This document shows, piece by piece, positions 42,970 to 50,892 of a stretch of DNA of 64,000 nucleotides. Under the pieces are notes generated by a model. That model saw nothing but the letters and a program-made list of their open reading frames with translations. It searched no databases and was not told where the DNA came from. Numbering within the stretch: the stretch's first letter is position 1; every line of letters starts with the position of its first letter. Origin of the DNA: Candidatus Deferrimicrobiaceae bacterium (GTDB lineage: Bacteria > Desulfobacterota > Deferrimicrobia > Deferrimicrobiales > Deferrimicrobiaceae). The DNA is taken from assembly GCA_036504035.1 (NCBI GenBank), contig DASXVV010000006.1:1-64000 (forward strand), written 5' to 3'. Made by a program: the position numbers and the translations under genes.

Positions 42970-45279
42970 ATGAAAATCCGCACCAAGCTTTTCCTCAACA
43001 TCGGCGTCACGGCGGTGGGCATCGCGATCATCGCAGGCGTGGGGTACCTGGGCATGCAATTCGTCCAGGGGAAGCTGTCGCAGCTGGTCGAGCGCTCAAC
43101 GCCCTACCAGCTCAAGACGATCGAACTTCAGCGCGCACTCCAGGAGCAGACCGCAAACCTGCTCAAGGTGTCCGCCGCCTCGTCGCAGGCCGAATTTTCC
43201 GCGGCGAAAATCGATGCCGTGAATACGCACGAGGAGATAAGGCGAATCGACGGGGAGCTTGCGGCGCTCAAAACCGACGGGGGACATTCGTCGGGCGTGG
43301 GGGAGCTTGAGACGCTGACGGGGGAACTGGTCAAGACCACCGCCGACCGGCTTGCGGCGGAGGAAGGCGCCCGGGCGGCCGGGGCGCTGATGTCCGCACG
43401 CATGTCCGGAATTTCGTCGAAACTCGGCATCCTGGCAAGGCAGAGCCGGACCATCCAGAAGACGGGCACCGCGCATCTGTCCAAGGCAAAGGACAGCGCC
43501 AAGTCCGCGACAAGGCGGCTTCGCAGCGTCCAGGCAATGATGGACGCCCTGAAGGACGCCGACTACGCCTTCGCCGATATCCGTCGGGCCGACAGCAAGC
43601 GTCCGGCATTGATCGCGAAGGGAAAGTTTGCCGGCGCCATCGAACGGTTCCGCACCAGCGAGCTGACATCGGACGCGACGCCCGCCATCCGGGAAATGTT
43701 TGAAACAATCGATGCACAGGACAAGGCGGTCATGGGCTCGGGCGGGCTGCTCGAGCGGAAGAACGCGCTGCTGTCGGGCGGCAGCGACGCCGCGAAGAGG
43801 CAGTTCGATGAGGACGCGGACAAGGTCCGCCAGAAGATCAACGACGTCTCGCTCCGCGTCGACCAGGAAGTTGCGCTCACCGCCGATCGGTTCGCAGTCG
43901 AGAACCGGTCGCTCGACGACTCGCTCGCTGTTTCGAATGCGGCGGTCGACACGTTTGGCTTGGCCGGGGATCTGCTTTCGACCGGGCTTACGATCCGCAA
44001 CCTCGTCGCCGGTTGCTCCACCGCGGCGACAGACAACGAACTGAAATATATCGACGGCCGTCTCAAAGAACAGTTCGCCGCCGCGACGACGCTATCGAAG
44101 TCGCTTGCCGCGCGCCTCGGCAAAGAACAAGCGGACGAGTTGAAATCCGTCAGGGCAGTCGATGCCGAATTCGGAGAAATTCGCCGGCAGCTATGGGAGG
44201 GCGATGGCGCAATTCCGAAACTGGCGCGCAAGATCTCGGTGACGGCCCGGGCCGCCGCCCTGAACGAAAAGTTGAAATCGCTGGTCGCGGCGCAGCGGGA
44301 AGCGGGCCAGAAAGGGGTCGTCGCGGCGCGTTCGGAGCAGGAGCAGGCCATCATCACCATCAACCGGGTCGTGCGATCGGGAAAGGCGACGCTCGTCGCC
44401 ATCGGATTGATCGTATTCGTCGCCGGCACGCTTTTCAGCCTCCTCGTGGCCCGTGCGGTCATGAACCCTATCCAGGAGCTGGCCGACCTGGCCGAACGGT
44501 TCGGCGGGGGAGACTTCAGCGCCCGGCTCGACGATCGGCGCAACGACGAATTCGGCCTTCTCGCCGTGCACTTCAACCAAGCGTCCGGCATGCTGGGGGA
44601 AATGACCTCGCAAATCGGGTGCGCATCGCAAACCCTGGCCGGCGGTTCCGAGCGGCTTTCCGCCACGGCCGACGACCTGACGCGCGGAGCGGCCGACATT
44701 TCCGCTTCAACCCGTACCAACGCCGGGAATGCGACCGAAGCCGATCGCCTGATGGGCGACGCCCGCAAGCTCATCCAGTCGTCGAACGGGTTGATGGTCG
44801 AACTGACGGCATCTATGGAAACCATTCAGCAGGCCAGCGAACAGGCGCAGGAGATCATCAAGACGATCAATTCGGTCGCATCGCGCACCAATCTGCTGGC
44901 GCTGAACGCCGCAGTCGAGGCGGCACACGCGGGAACGGCAGGCGAAGGCTTTGCCGTGGTGGCGGAGGAGGTCAAGCGGCTCGCGGCGCAGGCGGGAGAA
45001 GCGGCAAAAAACACCGACACGCTCATCCGCGACATCGTCCGGAAGGTGCACAACGGCGGAGATCTCGTTCAGCAGGCTGCGGGCGCCTTCGGCCAAGTCG
45101 ATCAGATCTCCGGCAAGATCGGGCAGATCGTCGGCGAAATCGCTGGGGCCTCGCGCGAACAGGCCGCCGGAATCGAAAAGATGCACTCGGCCGTCGAAGG
45201 GCTGGACCGGATCGCCCAGGAAAATGCCGCGGGTGCCGAGGAGCTGGCGGCAAGCGTCGCCCTGTTCCGGACGGAGTAG
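42970..45279 (+). CDS. methyl-accepting chemotaxis protein with large periplasmic helical domain
   Basis: 769 residues, ATG 42970 after GGAG. First membrane helix ~7-27, periplasmic region of ~440 residues rich in predicted helices, second helix ~473-495 (VAIGLIVFVAGTLFSLLVA), HAMP (MNPIQELADLAERFGGGDF) and signalling domain with hairpin tip SRTNLLALNAAVEAAHAG near residue 637. The tip reads RTNLL where most receptors have QTNLL. The sensory region is long (two helical-bundle repeats possible). It follows a PstS-like gene and converges on the cupin gene, with a hairpin across its stop codon. Confidence 0.9.
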   Translation: MKIRTKLFLNIGVTAVGIAIIAGVGYLGMQFVQGKLSQLVERSTPYQLKTIELQRALQEQTANLLKVSAASSQAEFSAAKIDAVNTHEEIRRIDGELAALKTDGGHSSGVGELETLTGELVKTTADRLAAEEGARAAGALMSARMSGISSKLGILARQSRTIQKTGTAHLSKAKDSAKSATRRLRSVQAMMDALKDADYAFADIRRADSKRPALIAKGKFAGAIERFRTSELTSDATPAIREMFETIDAQDKAVMGSGGLLERKNALLSGGSDAAKRQFDEDADKVRQKINDVSLRVDQEVALTADRFAVENRSLDDSLAVSNAAVDTFGLAGDLLSTGLTIRNLVAGCSTAATDNELKYIDGRLKEQFAAATTLSKSLAARLGKEQADELKSVRAVDAEFGEIRRQLWEGDGAIPKLARKISVTARAAALNEKLKSLVAAQREAGQKGVVAARSEQEQAIITINRVVRSGKATLVAIGLIVFVAGTLFSLLVARAVMNPIQELADLAERFGGGDFSARLDDRRNDEFGLLAVHFNQASGMLGEMTSQIGCASQTLAGGSERLSATADDLTRGAADISASTRTNAGNATEADRLMGDARKLIQSSNGLMVELTASMETIQQASEQAQEIIKTINSVASRTNLLALNAAVEAAHAGTAGEGFAVVAEEVKRLAAQAGEAAKNTDTLIRDIVRKVHNGGDLVQQAAGAFGQVDQISGKIGQIVGEIAGASREQAAGIEKMHSAVEGLDRIAQENAAGAEELAASVALFRTE

Positions 45280-45294
45280 CGCGCTTCCGTCCGG
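45267..45294. terminator. hairpin terminator-like element across the chemoreceptor stop codon
   Basis: Perfect 9-bp arms CCGGACGGA (45267-45275) and TCCGTCCGG (45286-45294) separated by 10 bases, between convergent genes. There is no T tract, so intrinsic termination is uncertain. Confidence 0.5.
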
Positions 45295-45300
45295 GAGAAA

Positions 45301-45603
45301 TCACCCCGCGCTGACGGAGACGAACGCCAGTTGCGTTCCGGCCCGCATCCCGTGCGCCTCCCCGGCCGGGGCGAATACCACGCTGCCCTTCTCCACAGGA
45401 TGGGCGTCTTTTTCGGTCAGGAACCACCCTTCCCCCTCGACGACGGTCCAGACATGATCCCCGGCATGGACGTGCGGGTGAATCTCCTGGCCCGCCTCCA
45501 GGCACCACAGCGCCGTCTTGCAATGGGTTCCTTCGGCGACCGGGTGACGAACGGGACCTGTCGGATCGAACCTCGTCAATTCTCCAACCTGTCGAATCAG
45601 CAT
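45301..45603 (-). CDS. small cupin-domain protein
   Basis: 100 residues, ATG 45603 after AAGGAGG. A single cupin barrel: EIHPHVHAGDHVWTVVEGEGWFL holds the G(X)5HXH-type metal motif and PVEKGSVVFAPAGEAHGMRA the second motif. It is the last gene of the ArsP-like unit (29-base gap), so a role in arsenical sensing, binding or detoxification is possible but not shown. No enzymatic subclass recognised. Confidence 0.82.
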   Translation of the reverse strand: MLIRQVGELTRFDPTGPVRHPVAEGTHCKTALWCLEAGQEIHPHVHAGDHVWTVVEGEGWFLTEKDAHPVEKGSVVFAPAGEAHGMRAGTQLAFVSVSAG

Positions 45604-45632
45604 GCCTTCCTCCTTCGATGGCTTCGAACCGG

Positions 45633-46679
45633 CTACAGCAGAAAGTTGAACAGGTAACCTACCACCAGAATACCGGTCCCCACCACCCCGATGAAAGTTG
45701 CGATCAGCGTCGGCTTCAGAACCTTTCGCAGGATAATCATCTCGGGAAGCGACAGCGCGATGACCGCCATCATGAAGGCGAGCACGGTGCCGAGCGCGGC
45801 GCCCTTGCCCAGGAGCGCCTGGACGACAGGGATGATGCCCGCCGCGTTCGAATACATCGGGACGCCGATGAGGACCGCCAGCGGCACGGACCACCAGGCC
45901 TCGCGCCCCATGATCGACGCCATGAAGTTCTCGGGCACGTAGCCGTGGATGCCGGCGCCGACGGCGATGCCCAATATCACCCAGGGCCACACCTTGCCGA
46001 CGATCTCCCGCTCCGCGTCGAGCCCGCCCCGCACCCGCTCCCGCCAGGTCATCTCGTCGTCGTCCCCATCCTCGCCCGAGGCTCCGCCTACCTTGTAAAT
46101 CCAGTCCTCGACGTGCCGCTCCATCTTCAATCGGCCGATCGTCCACCCGGCGACCATCGCGATGAGCAGTCCGGTGCCCAAGTAGAGGGCGGCGACCTTC
46201 CAGCCGAACAGGCCGAAGAGCAGCACCAGCGCGACCTCGTTGACCATCGGGGTGGAGATCAGGAAGGAAAAGGTGACGCCCAGCGGGACGCCCGCCGTGA
46301 CGAAGCCGATAAAAAGCGGCACGGCCGAGCAGGAGCAGAAGGGCGTGACGATCCCGAGCAGCGCGGCGGCGACGTTCCCGAACGTCTCCCGCCGGCCGGA
46401 CAGGATCCGGCGGGCGCGCTCCGGGGTGAAGAACGTCCGGACGACGCCGACGCCGAAAACGACCAGCGCGAGCAGCATCAGCACCTTGGGCGTATCATAG
46501 AGGAAGAAATCGACCGACGAGGCGAGTCGCGACCCGGGCTCGAGCGCCAGCAGTTTGTATGTGATCGCCTTCGACAGGAGCGCGAGCCGCCTGTAGACCA
46601 TCCACCAGAGGATGAGCGACAGCACGCCGACGGAAAACAGCTCGGGGAATCCGACGGTCGATCCCTTTTCGTTTTGCAT
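45633..46679 (-). CDS. arsP: ArsP-like permease (DUF318/UPF0718)
   Basis: 348 residues with about eight to ten membrane helices. The family motif TPFCSCSAVPLFIGFV carries Cys115 and Cys117, and LISTPMVNEVALVLLFGLFG and GVPMYSNAAGIIPVV are also typical of DUF318 permeases. ArsP of this family exports trivalent organoarsenicals (e.g. methyl- and phenyl-arsenite); the general permease family is certain, the substrate is inferred from the surrounding ars genes. ATG 46679 has GGGAGGG 6 bases upstream. It diverges from acr3 across a candidate ArsR operator. Confidence 0.82.
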   Translation of the reverse strand: MQNEKGSTVGFPELFSVGVLSLILWWMVYRRLALLSKAITYKLLALEPGSRLASSVDFFLYDTPKVLMLLALVVFGVGVVRTFFTPERARRILSGRRETFGNVAAALLGIVTPFCSCSAVPLFIGFVTAGVPLGVTFSFLISTPMVNEVALVLLFGLFGWKVAALYLGTGLLIAMVAGWTIGRLKMERHVEDWIYKVGGASGEDGDDDEMTWRERVRGGLDAEREIVGKVWPWVILGIAVGAGIHGYVPENFMASIMGREAWWSVPLAVLIGVPMYSNAAGIIPVVQALLGKGAALGTVLAFMMAVIALSLPEMIILRKVLKPTLIATFIGVVGTGILVVGYLFNFLL

Positions 46680-46742
46680 CGCATGCCCTCCCCATCCAAT
46701 GGCGCTCAAATGGCGCACCGGGGTTCAGGCTACCTTTTCATA

Positions 46743-46765
46743 TCGTCATATGTCAATATGACATG
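46743..46765. promoter_or_regulatory. candidate ArsR operator in the arsP-acr3 divergent promoter
   Basis: Contains a perfect 7-bp inverted repeat GTCATAT-GTCA-ATATGAC (46745-46762). The 23 bases match the site before arsR (50800-50822) at 18 positions. On the minus strand it includes TTGACA (46756-46751), which could be the -35 of arsP with a TAGCCT -10 18 bases further on, so repressor binding would occlude that promoter. Confidence 0.65.
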
Positions 46766-46807
46766 GATACGAAAGCCGCATCGTGAACGGAAACGGAGGC
46801 ACGACGC

Positions 46808-47881
46808 ATGTCCGAAGGCATCTCGGGAAAACTTTCCTTCCTCGACCGCTGGCTCACGTTCTGGATCTTCGCCGCCATGGCGCTGGGCGTGGGGCTCGGC
46901 TATTCCATACCGGGCATGGAGGACTTCGTCAACGGGTTCCAGGTCGGCACGACCAACCTCCCCATCGCAGCCGGGCTGATCCTCATGATGTACCCCCCTT
47001 TCGCCAAGGTGAAGTACGAGGACATGCCCGAGGTCTTCCGGAACAAGAAGATCCTGGGGCTTTCTCTGGTGCAGAACTGGCTGGTCGGTCCGGTGCTGAT
47101 GTTCGTCCTCGCCGCGCTTCTGCTGCCCGACAAGCCGGACTACCTGGTGGGATTGATCTTGATCGGCCTGGCGCGCTGCATCGCCATGGTCATCGTCTGG
47201 AACGAGCTGGCCAAGGGGAACACCGAATATGCCGCGGGGCTGGTCGCCTTCAACAGCATCTTCCAGGTGCTCTTCTACAGCGTCTACGCCTGGTTCTTCA
47301 TCACGATCCTCCCGCCGCTGGCGGGTTTGCGGGGCGTCGAAGTGAATATCGGGATCGGGCAGATCGCGAAGAGCGTGTTCATCTACCTCGGTATCCCCTG
47401 CATCGCCGGTGCCCTGACCCGCCTGATCGGGGTGAAGGTCATGGGCAAGGAACGCTATCACCGGGAAGTGGTGCCCAGAATCAGCCCGCTGACGCTGGTC
47501 GCCCTGCTGTTCACGATCGTGGCCATGTTCAGCCTCAAGGGAAAACTGATCGTGCAACTGCCCATGGACGTGGTGCGGATCGCGATCCCGCTTTGCATCT
47601 ATTTCATCGTAATGTTCCTCGTCTCCTTCTGGATGGGAAAAAGGATGGGGGCCGACTACGGCAAGACGGCCACGCTGGCCTTCACCGCCGCCAGCAACAA
47701 TTTCGAGTTGGCCATCGCCGTGGCGGTGGCGGTCTTCGGCATCAACTCGGGGGCAGCTTTTGCGGCCGTCATCGGACCACTGGTCGAGGTGCCGGTGATG
47801 ATCGGGCTCGTGAATGTGGCATTCTGGTTACAAAGACGCTGGTTCGCGCCGGCGGGATCCTCCGCATGCGCAAGCCGATGA
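46808..47881 (+). CDS. acr3: ACR3-family arsenite efflux transporter
   Basis: 357 residues, about ten membrane helices. The signature [18 protein letters not shown] carries the essential Cys (Cys124 here) of ACR3 permeases; [20 protein letters not shown] and [20 protein letters not shown] are also family-typical. Role: proton-coupled export of arsenite (some members antimonite). GGAGG about 8 bases before ATG 46808. First gene of a plus-strand unit with a Cys-rich membrane protein and a CcdA-like protein, under the shared operator. Confidence 0.94.
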   Translation: MSEGISGKLSFLDRWLTFWIFAAMALGVGLGYSIPGMEDFVNGFQVGTTNLPIAAGLILMMYPPFAKVKYEDMPEVFRNKKILGLSLVQNWLVGPVLMFVLAALLLPDKPDYLVGLILIGLARCIAMVIVWNELAKGNTEYAAGLVAFNSIFQVLFYSVYAWFFITILPPLAGLRGVEVNIGIGQIAKSVFIYLGIPCIAGALTRLIGVKVMGKERYHREVVPRISPLTLVALLFTIVAMFSLKGKLIVQLPMDVVRIAIPLCIYFIVMFLVSFWMGKRMGADYGKTATLAFTAASNNFELAIAVAVAVFGINSGAAFAAVIGPLVEVPVMIGLVNVAFWLQRRWFAPAGSSACASR

Positions 47882-47897
47882 TCGAAAGGAGAAAAGC

Positions 47898-48179
47898 ATG
47901 ACCATGGAACAAGAAGAGAAAGGGACTACCTCCCCGGGCACGGTCGAGGCGGACTCGACGGAAAGCACGCAGGACTGCGGGCCGGGTTGCTGCTGCGGGG
48001 CACCGGGTGGGAAAGGCCACAGGACCCTCAAGATCGCCGTCTGCATCGCGGTGATCGCGGCGGTCGCCGCAATCCTGTTCTACAAGACGACCAGCGCCCG
48101 TCCCAAGGCGGGAAGCGGCCTGTGCTGCCCCGCGTCCGGCGGCAACTGCGAAACGAGCAACCCCGCCCCCCGCAAGTGA
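47898..48179 (+). CDS. small cysteine-rich single-pass membrane protein in the ars unit
   Basis: 93 residues, ATG 47898 after AGGAG (ATG 47904 also possible). The N-terminal region holds CGPGCCCG (Cys27, 31, 32, 33); one membrane helix follows (LKIAVCIAVIAAVAAILFY, about 44-62), then a tail with CC (76-77) and Cys84: eight cysteines in 93 residues. No known family recognised. Position between acr3 and a CcdA-like protein suggests a trivalent-arsenic or thiol-redox role. The motif CGPGC recurs at the C-terminus of the ArsR protein of this locus. Not ArsD: too short, with a membrane helix and none of the ArsD fold visible. Confidence 0.75.
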   Translation: MTMEQEEKGTTSPGTVEADSTESTQDCGPGCCCGAPGGKGHRTLKIAVCIAVIAAVAAILFYKTTSARPKAGSGLCCPASGGNCETSNPAPRK

Positions 48180-48183
48180 GGGG

Positions 48184-48885
48184 ATGACCGTGGTCGGTCA
48201 TTTCGTTTCCCTGCTGCAGGGTTCGGCCGGCCGGCCGGTCGGGTTTTTCTTCGCCCTGGTCCTGGGCACGGTGAGCGCCGCCGCCAGCGCCTGCTGCACG
48301 CTGCCTGCGATGGGCATCCTCATCGGCTACTCCGGGGCGCGGCAAGAGAAGGACCGCCGGACTGCGGCCATCTCCGCCCTCTCCTTCATGGCGGGAACCA
48401 TCCTGTCGCTGATGATCATCGGCGCCCTGGCCGGCCTGTTCGGACAGGTCGCGCAAAACTCCCTCGGGGGCTACTGGAAGCCGTTCGCCGGCATCGTTGC
48501 CATCGTCTTCGGTCTCGCGACGCTGAAGCTGCTCCCCTTCGACCTCTCGCCGGCATTCCTCGGAAATTCAGCGAAGGGGTCCGGAAAGCTGGGAACGGCG
48601 ACGGGGGGGCTGCTATTGGGAGGAGGGCTGGCTGCCTGCTCCCTGCCCTGCAACCCCGGCATCTTCATCGTGATCGGGGCGGCGGTCCTGCAGGGGCAGG
48701 TTCTGTGGGGCGCGCTGATGCTCGCCATGTTCGCGGTCGGATTCAGTCTCCCGATGGGTGCAGTATTGCTCGGTGTCTCCCTCGGCAAGACGGCGCTGCC
48801 GGACCGGAACGCGGAAACGGCAATCCGCCGGATTTCCGGGGGCATCCTCCTGGCGGCGGGATTCTATCTGCTGGCATCTTCCTGA
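48184..48885 (+). CDS. CcdA/DsbD-like membrane thiol-disulfide transporter
   Basis: 233 residues, six predicted membrane helices. Two cysteine sites sit in the two halves as in CcdA: SAAASACCTLPAMGILIG and AACSLPCNPGIFIVIGAA, each a Cys-Pro-containing membrane turn, with extra cysteines (CC; CSLPC). Role by family: carry reducing equivalents from cytoplasmic thioredoxin across the inner membrane. It starts 4 bases after the Cys-rich membrane protein, so the pair may form a redox relay for arsenic handling (inference). Confidence 0.82.
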   Translation: MTVVGHFVSLLQGSAGRPVGFFFALVLGTVSAAASACCTLPAMGILIGYSGARQEKDRRTAAISALSFMAGTILSLMIIGALAGLFGQVAQNSLGGYWKPFAGIVAIVFGLATLKLLPFDLSPAFLGNSAKGSGKLGTATGGLLLGGGLAACSLPCNPGIFIVIGAAVLQGQVLWGALMLAMFAVGFSLPMGAVLLGVSLGKTALPDRNAETAIRRISGGILLAAGFYLLASS

Positions 48886-48902
48886 ACAAATTCGAACCGG
48901 AT

Positions 48903-49598
48903 TCAGAACAGCTCGAACGTGTAGCGCAACGTGAAAAAGACGCCCGCGGCGATGAAGACGGCGCCGGTAACCTTGCGCGCCACGCCTTCGGCCCTCCCGA
49001 CCTTGTCGAAGAGCGACCCGACCGACTTCGCGCCCATCGCGATGAGCAACGCGAACAGCGCCGCCGGGGCGCCTGTGCCCACGCCATAAAGCAGCGGGAA
49101 GAGCACCGGTGCGTTGTGCGTGACTGCCAGCGGAACCAGGCTGCCCAGGAACAGGGCACCCGAGATCGGGCAGAAGGAGAGCGCGAACAGCGCCCCCAGC
49201 AGGAACGCACCCGGCACGCCCCCCTGCGCCGCCCATTCCTTGAGGCGCGCGCCCCGCGCGCTGCCCGAGCCGGCCTCGAACGCCAGCAGCCCGAGCAGCA
49301 GCATCCCGACGAGGATGAGAATCGGTCCCAGGATCGCGTTCATCCAGCGTTGCAGGAACGTGGAAAGCGACGGGGCCGAAAGCAGTCCTCCGGCGAGAAG
49401 CACGCCGAGCGCGACGTAGGTCGCCACCCGACCGGCGACGTAGGCGAGCCCCGCGAGCGTGACCCGCAACGGGTGGGAATATTGACGCCCGATGAAGGAG
49501 ACGGCGGCGATATTGGTGGTCAGCGGACAGGGGCTGATGGCGGTCAGGACCCCCAGCCACAACGCCGTTCCCGCGCCAAGGGCATAGCCGTCCATCAT
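48903..49598 (-). CDS. arsG: ArsG-like CcdA-family permease
   Basis: 231 residues, six predicted helices. The cysteine-proline sites AISPCPLTTNIAAVSFIG and SFCPISGALFLGSLVPLAV mark the DsbD/CcdA superfamily subgroup annotated as ArsG, which in Shewanella arsEFG is reported to export trivalent aromatic arsenicals. Assignment is supported by the gene order with ArsF- and ArsE-like genes; substrate was not tested here. ATG 49598 overlaps the ArsF stop (ATGA). Last gene of a four-gene minus-strand unit converging on the CcdA-like gene. Confidence 0.78.
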   Translation of the reverse strand: MMDGYALGAGTALWLGVLTAISPCPLTTNIAAVSFIGRQYSHPLRVTLAGLAYVAGRVATYVALGVLLAGGLLSAPSLSTFLQRWMNAILGPILILVGMLLLGLLAFEAGSGSARGARLKEWAAQGGVPGAFLLGALFALSFCPISGALFLGSLVPLAVTHNAPVLFPLLYGVGTGAPAALFALLIAMGAKSVGSLFDKVGRAEGVARKVTGAVFIAAGVFFTLRYTFELF

Positions 49599-50086
49599 TT
49601 TCCTGCGCCGGCGAGGAAGCCGGAAACGTTTTCGCGGATGTATTTCGAGAACGCCGGCGCGTCGTCGAGCAAGGTCCAGACCTGATCGAGATTCTTCCAG
49701 CGGCCGCCCGCGCCGGCGCGGCCGTCGACCAAGACGACCGCGGAGCCGGTCAGGGCGTAGTCCTTGACGTAGTGCGCATTGCCCGGCTGGTCGACGTCGA
49801 TCACGACCTGGGCAATCCGCCCCGCCGAAAGATCGGCGGCGAATGCTTCCTCGATGGTCTTATTCGAAAGCGCCTCGATCCTGTTGCAGGAGACGCAGCG
49901 GACGCGGCCGTGGAAATAATAGACGACGACCCGGTTCGCGATCGTCGCGCCGGCAGCCGCCTTGTTTCCGGCGGAAACGGGCGCATCGGGCGGGGCGGCC
50001 TTGCGGGACGCCCGGACGCCGACCCATGCGATTCCTGCGGCGACGAAGAGAAGCAGCAGCACGGTCAGGGCTTTCCTCGGGTTCAT
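49595..50086 (-). CDS. arsF: ArsF-like membrane-anchored thioredoxin-fold protein
   Basis: 163 residues. N-terminal anchor (ALTVLLLLFVAAGIAWVGV), then a thioredoxin-like domain: VVVYYFHGRVRCVSCNRIEAL with redox pair Cys64/Cys67, and GSAVVLVDGRAGAGG further on. Members of this group are annotated as the ArsF subunit linked to reduction of nitrophenyl arsenicals. Lies 4 bases after the small redox protein gene and overlaps arsG. ATG 50086 chosen because it begins directly before the anchor. Confidence 0.77.
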   Translation of the reverse strand: MNPRKALTVLLLLFVAAGIAWVGVRASRKAAPPDAPVSAGNKAAAGATIANRVVVYYFHGRVRCVSCNRIEALSNKTIEEAFAADLSAGRIAQVVIDVDQPGNAHYVKDYALTGSAVVLVDGRAGAGGRWKNLDQVWTLLDDAPAFSKYIRENVSGFLAGAGK

Positions 50087-50090
50087 GGCG

Positions 50091-50327
50091 TCAGCCCGCC
50101 AGGATGGCGGCCAGCTCTGCCGCATCCGGAATGCGCCCGGACACCTTGATCACGCCGTCGACGGACAGCGCGGGCGTCAGCATCACGCCGGCCTTGACGA
50201 TTTCTGCGATGTCGGTGACCTTGTCGAGCGTATAGGGGATGCTTCCCTGCTTCGCGGCGGACTCTGCCGCTTCCGCGAGTTTCTTGCACTTTGGGCATCC
50301 GGTTCCGTAGACGAGCAGTTTCTTCAT
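50091..50327 (-). CDS. small thioredoxin-fold redox protein (TIGR00412-like; ArsE-like position)
   Basis: 78 residues, the size and pattern of redox-active disulfide protein 2: MKKLLVYGTGCPKCKKLAE with Cys11/Cys14 and a cis-proline site VMLTPALSVDG. Cytosolic. AAGGAG 8 bases before ATG 50327. In arsEFG-type loci the partner ArsE is a small thioredoxin-like protein, so this is the best candidate for that role. Confidence 0.8.
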   Translation of the reverse strand: MKKLLVYGTGCPKCKKLAEAAESAAKQGSIPYTLDKVTDIAEIVKAGVMLTPALSVDGVIKVSGRIPDAAELAAILAG

Positions 50328-50737
50328 TTCCGCTTCTCCTTGATGCCCATCCGGGCGAGCTGGTCGCGTATTTCCTTGTAGGGCAGCGGGCCGACCTTGC
50401 GGAATGCCTCCTTGCCCGTCGCGTCGAAGAATACCAGCAGCGGGATCATCTCGACCTGGTACCGTTCGACCAGCGCGCCCTCGAGATTCACGTGGACCCA
50501 CCGGACGGCAACCCGGTCGCCGTAGGCCGCCTCGACCTCCTTCAGCGTTGCCGTCTGTTGCTTGCACTGCCTGCAGAAGCCCAGGCCGAAGTCGGCGACG
50601 ACCGGCTTGTGATCTTCGCGGGCGATGGCCGCGGGGTCCCTTCTTTCGGTCTCGGCCGAAAAGGATCCGGTGACCGAAGCCGCGACAAGGATGAAGGGCA
50701 AAAGAAGCAGGAACGCCCAGCGTCGTAAAAAGACCAA
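50324..50737 (-). CDS. secreted thioredoxin-like protein
   Basis: 137 residues from TTG 50737 (a GGGGGG stretch lies about 8 bases upstream). Signal peptide or anchor FLLLLPFILVAASVTGSFSA, then a thioredoxin domain with FCRQCK (Cys55/Cys58) and cis-proline MIPLLVFFDATGKE. Periplasmic thiol oxidoreductase inferred. Head of the ArsEFG-like unit; its end overlaps the next start by 4 bases. The active site has Arg-Gln between the cysteines rather than the thioredoxin GP. Confidence 0.8.
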   Translation of the reverse strand: MVFLRRWAFLLLLPFILVAASVTGSFSAETERRDPAAIAREDHKPVVADFGLGFCRQCKQQTATLKEVEAAYGDRVAVRWVHVNLEGALVERYQVEMIPLLVFFDATGKEAFRKVGPLPYKEIRDQLARMGIKEKRK

Positions 50738-50799
50738 ATGATATCCCCCCGTGACCTCAGGCTACGGCCATGGTCCTTCATAGCCGGGCCGATGTCAAT

Positions 50800-50822
50800 T
50801 CGTCATTTGGCGATACGACGTG
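50800..50822. promoter_or_regulatory. candidate ArsR operator before arsR and the ArsEFG-like unit
   Basis: Eighteen of 23 bases equal the site between arsP and acr3; shared core TCGTCATWTGNC then RATAYGACRTG. It lies 71 bases before arsR and 63 bases before the secreted thioredoxin on the other strand, a position that would control both directions. Confidence 0.6.
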
Positions 50823-50892
50823 AGCAGCGCTTGTCGCCCATGGCCGTCCGGGTTATCGTAATGGAAGAGACGGATTCCGCGAGGAGTGGACC

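Noticed and set aside
47898-48179. ArsD-type metallochaperone assignment
   Set aside because: Contains a membrane helix and lacks the ArsD fold; cysteine richness alone does not justify the name.
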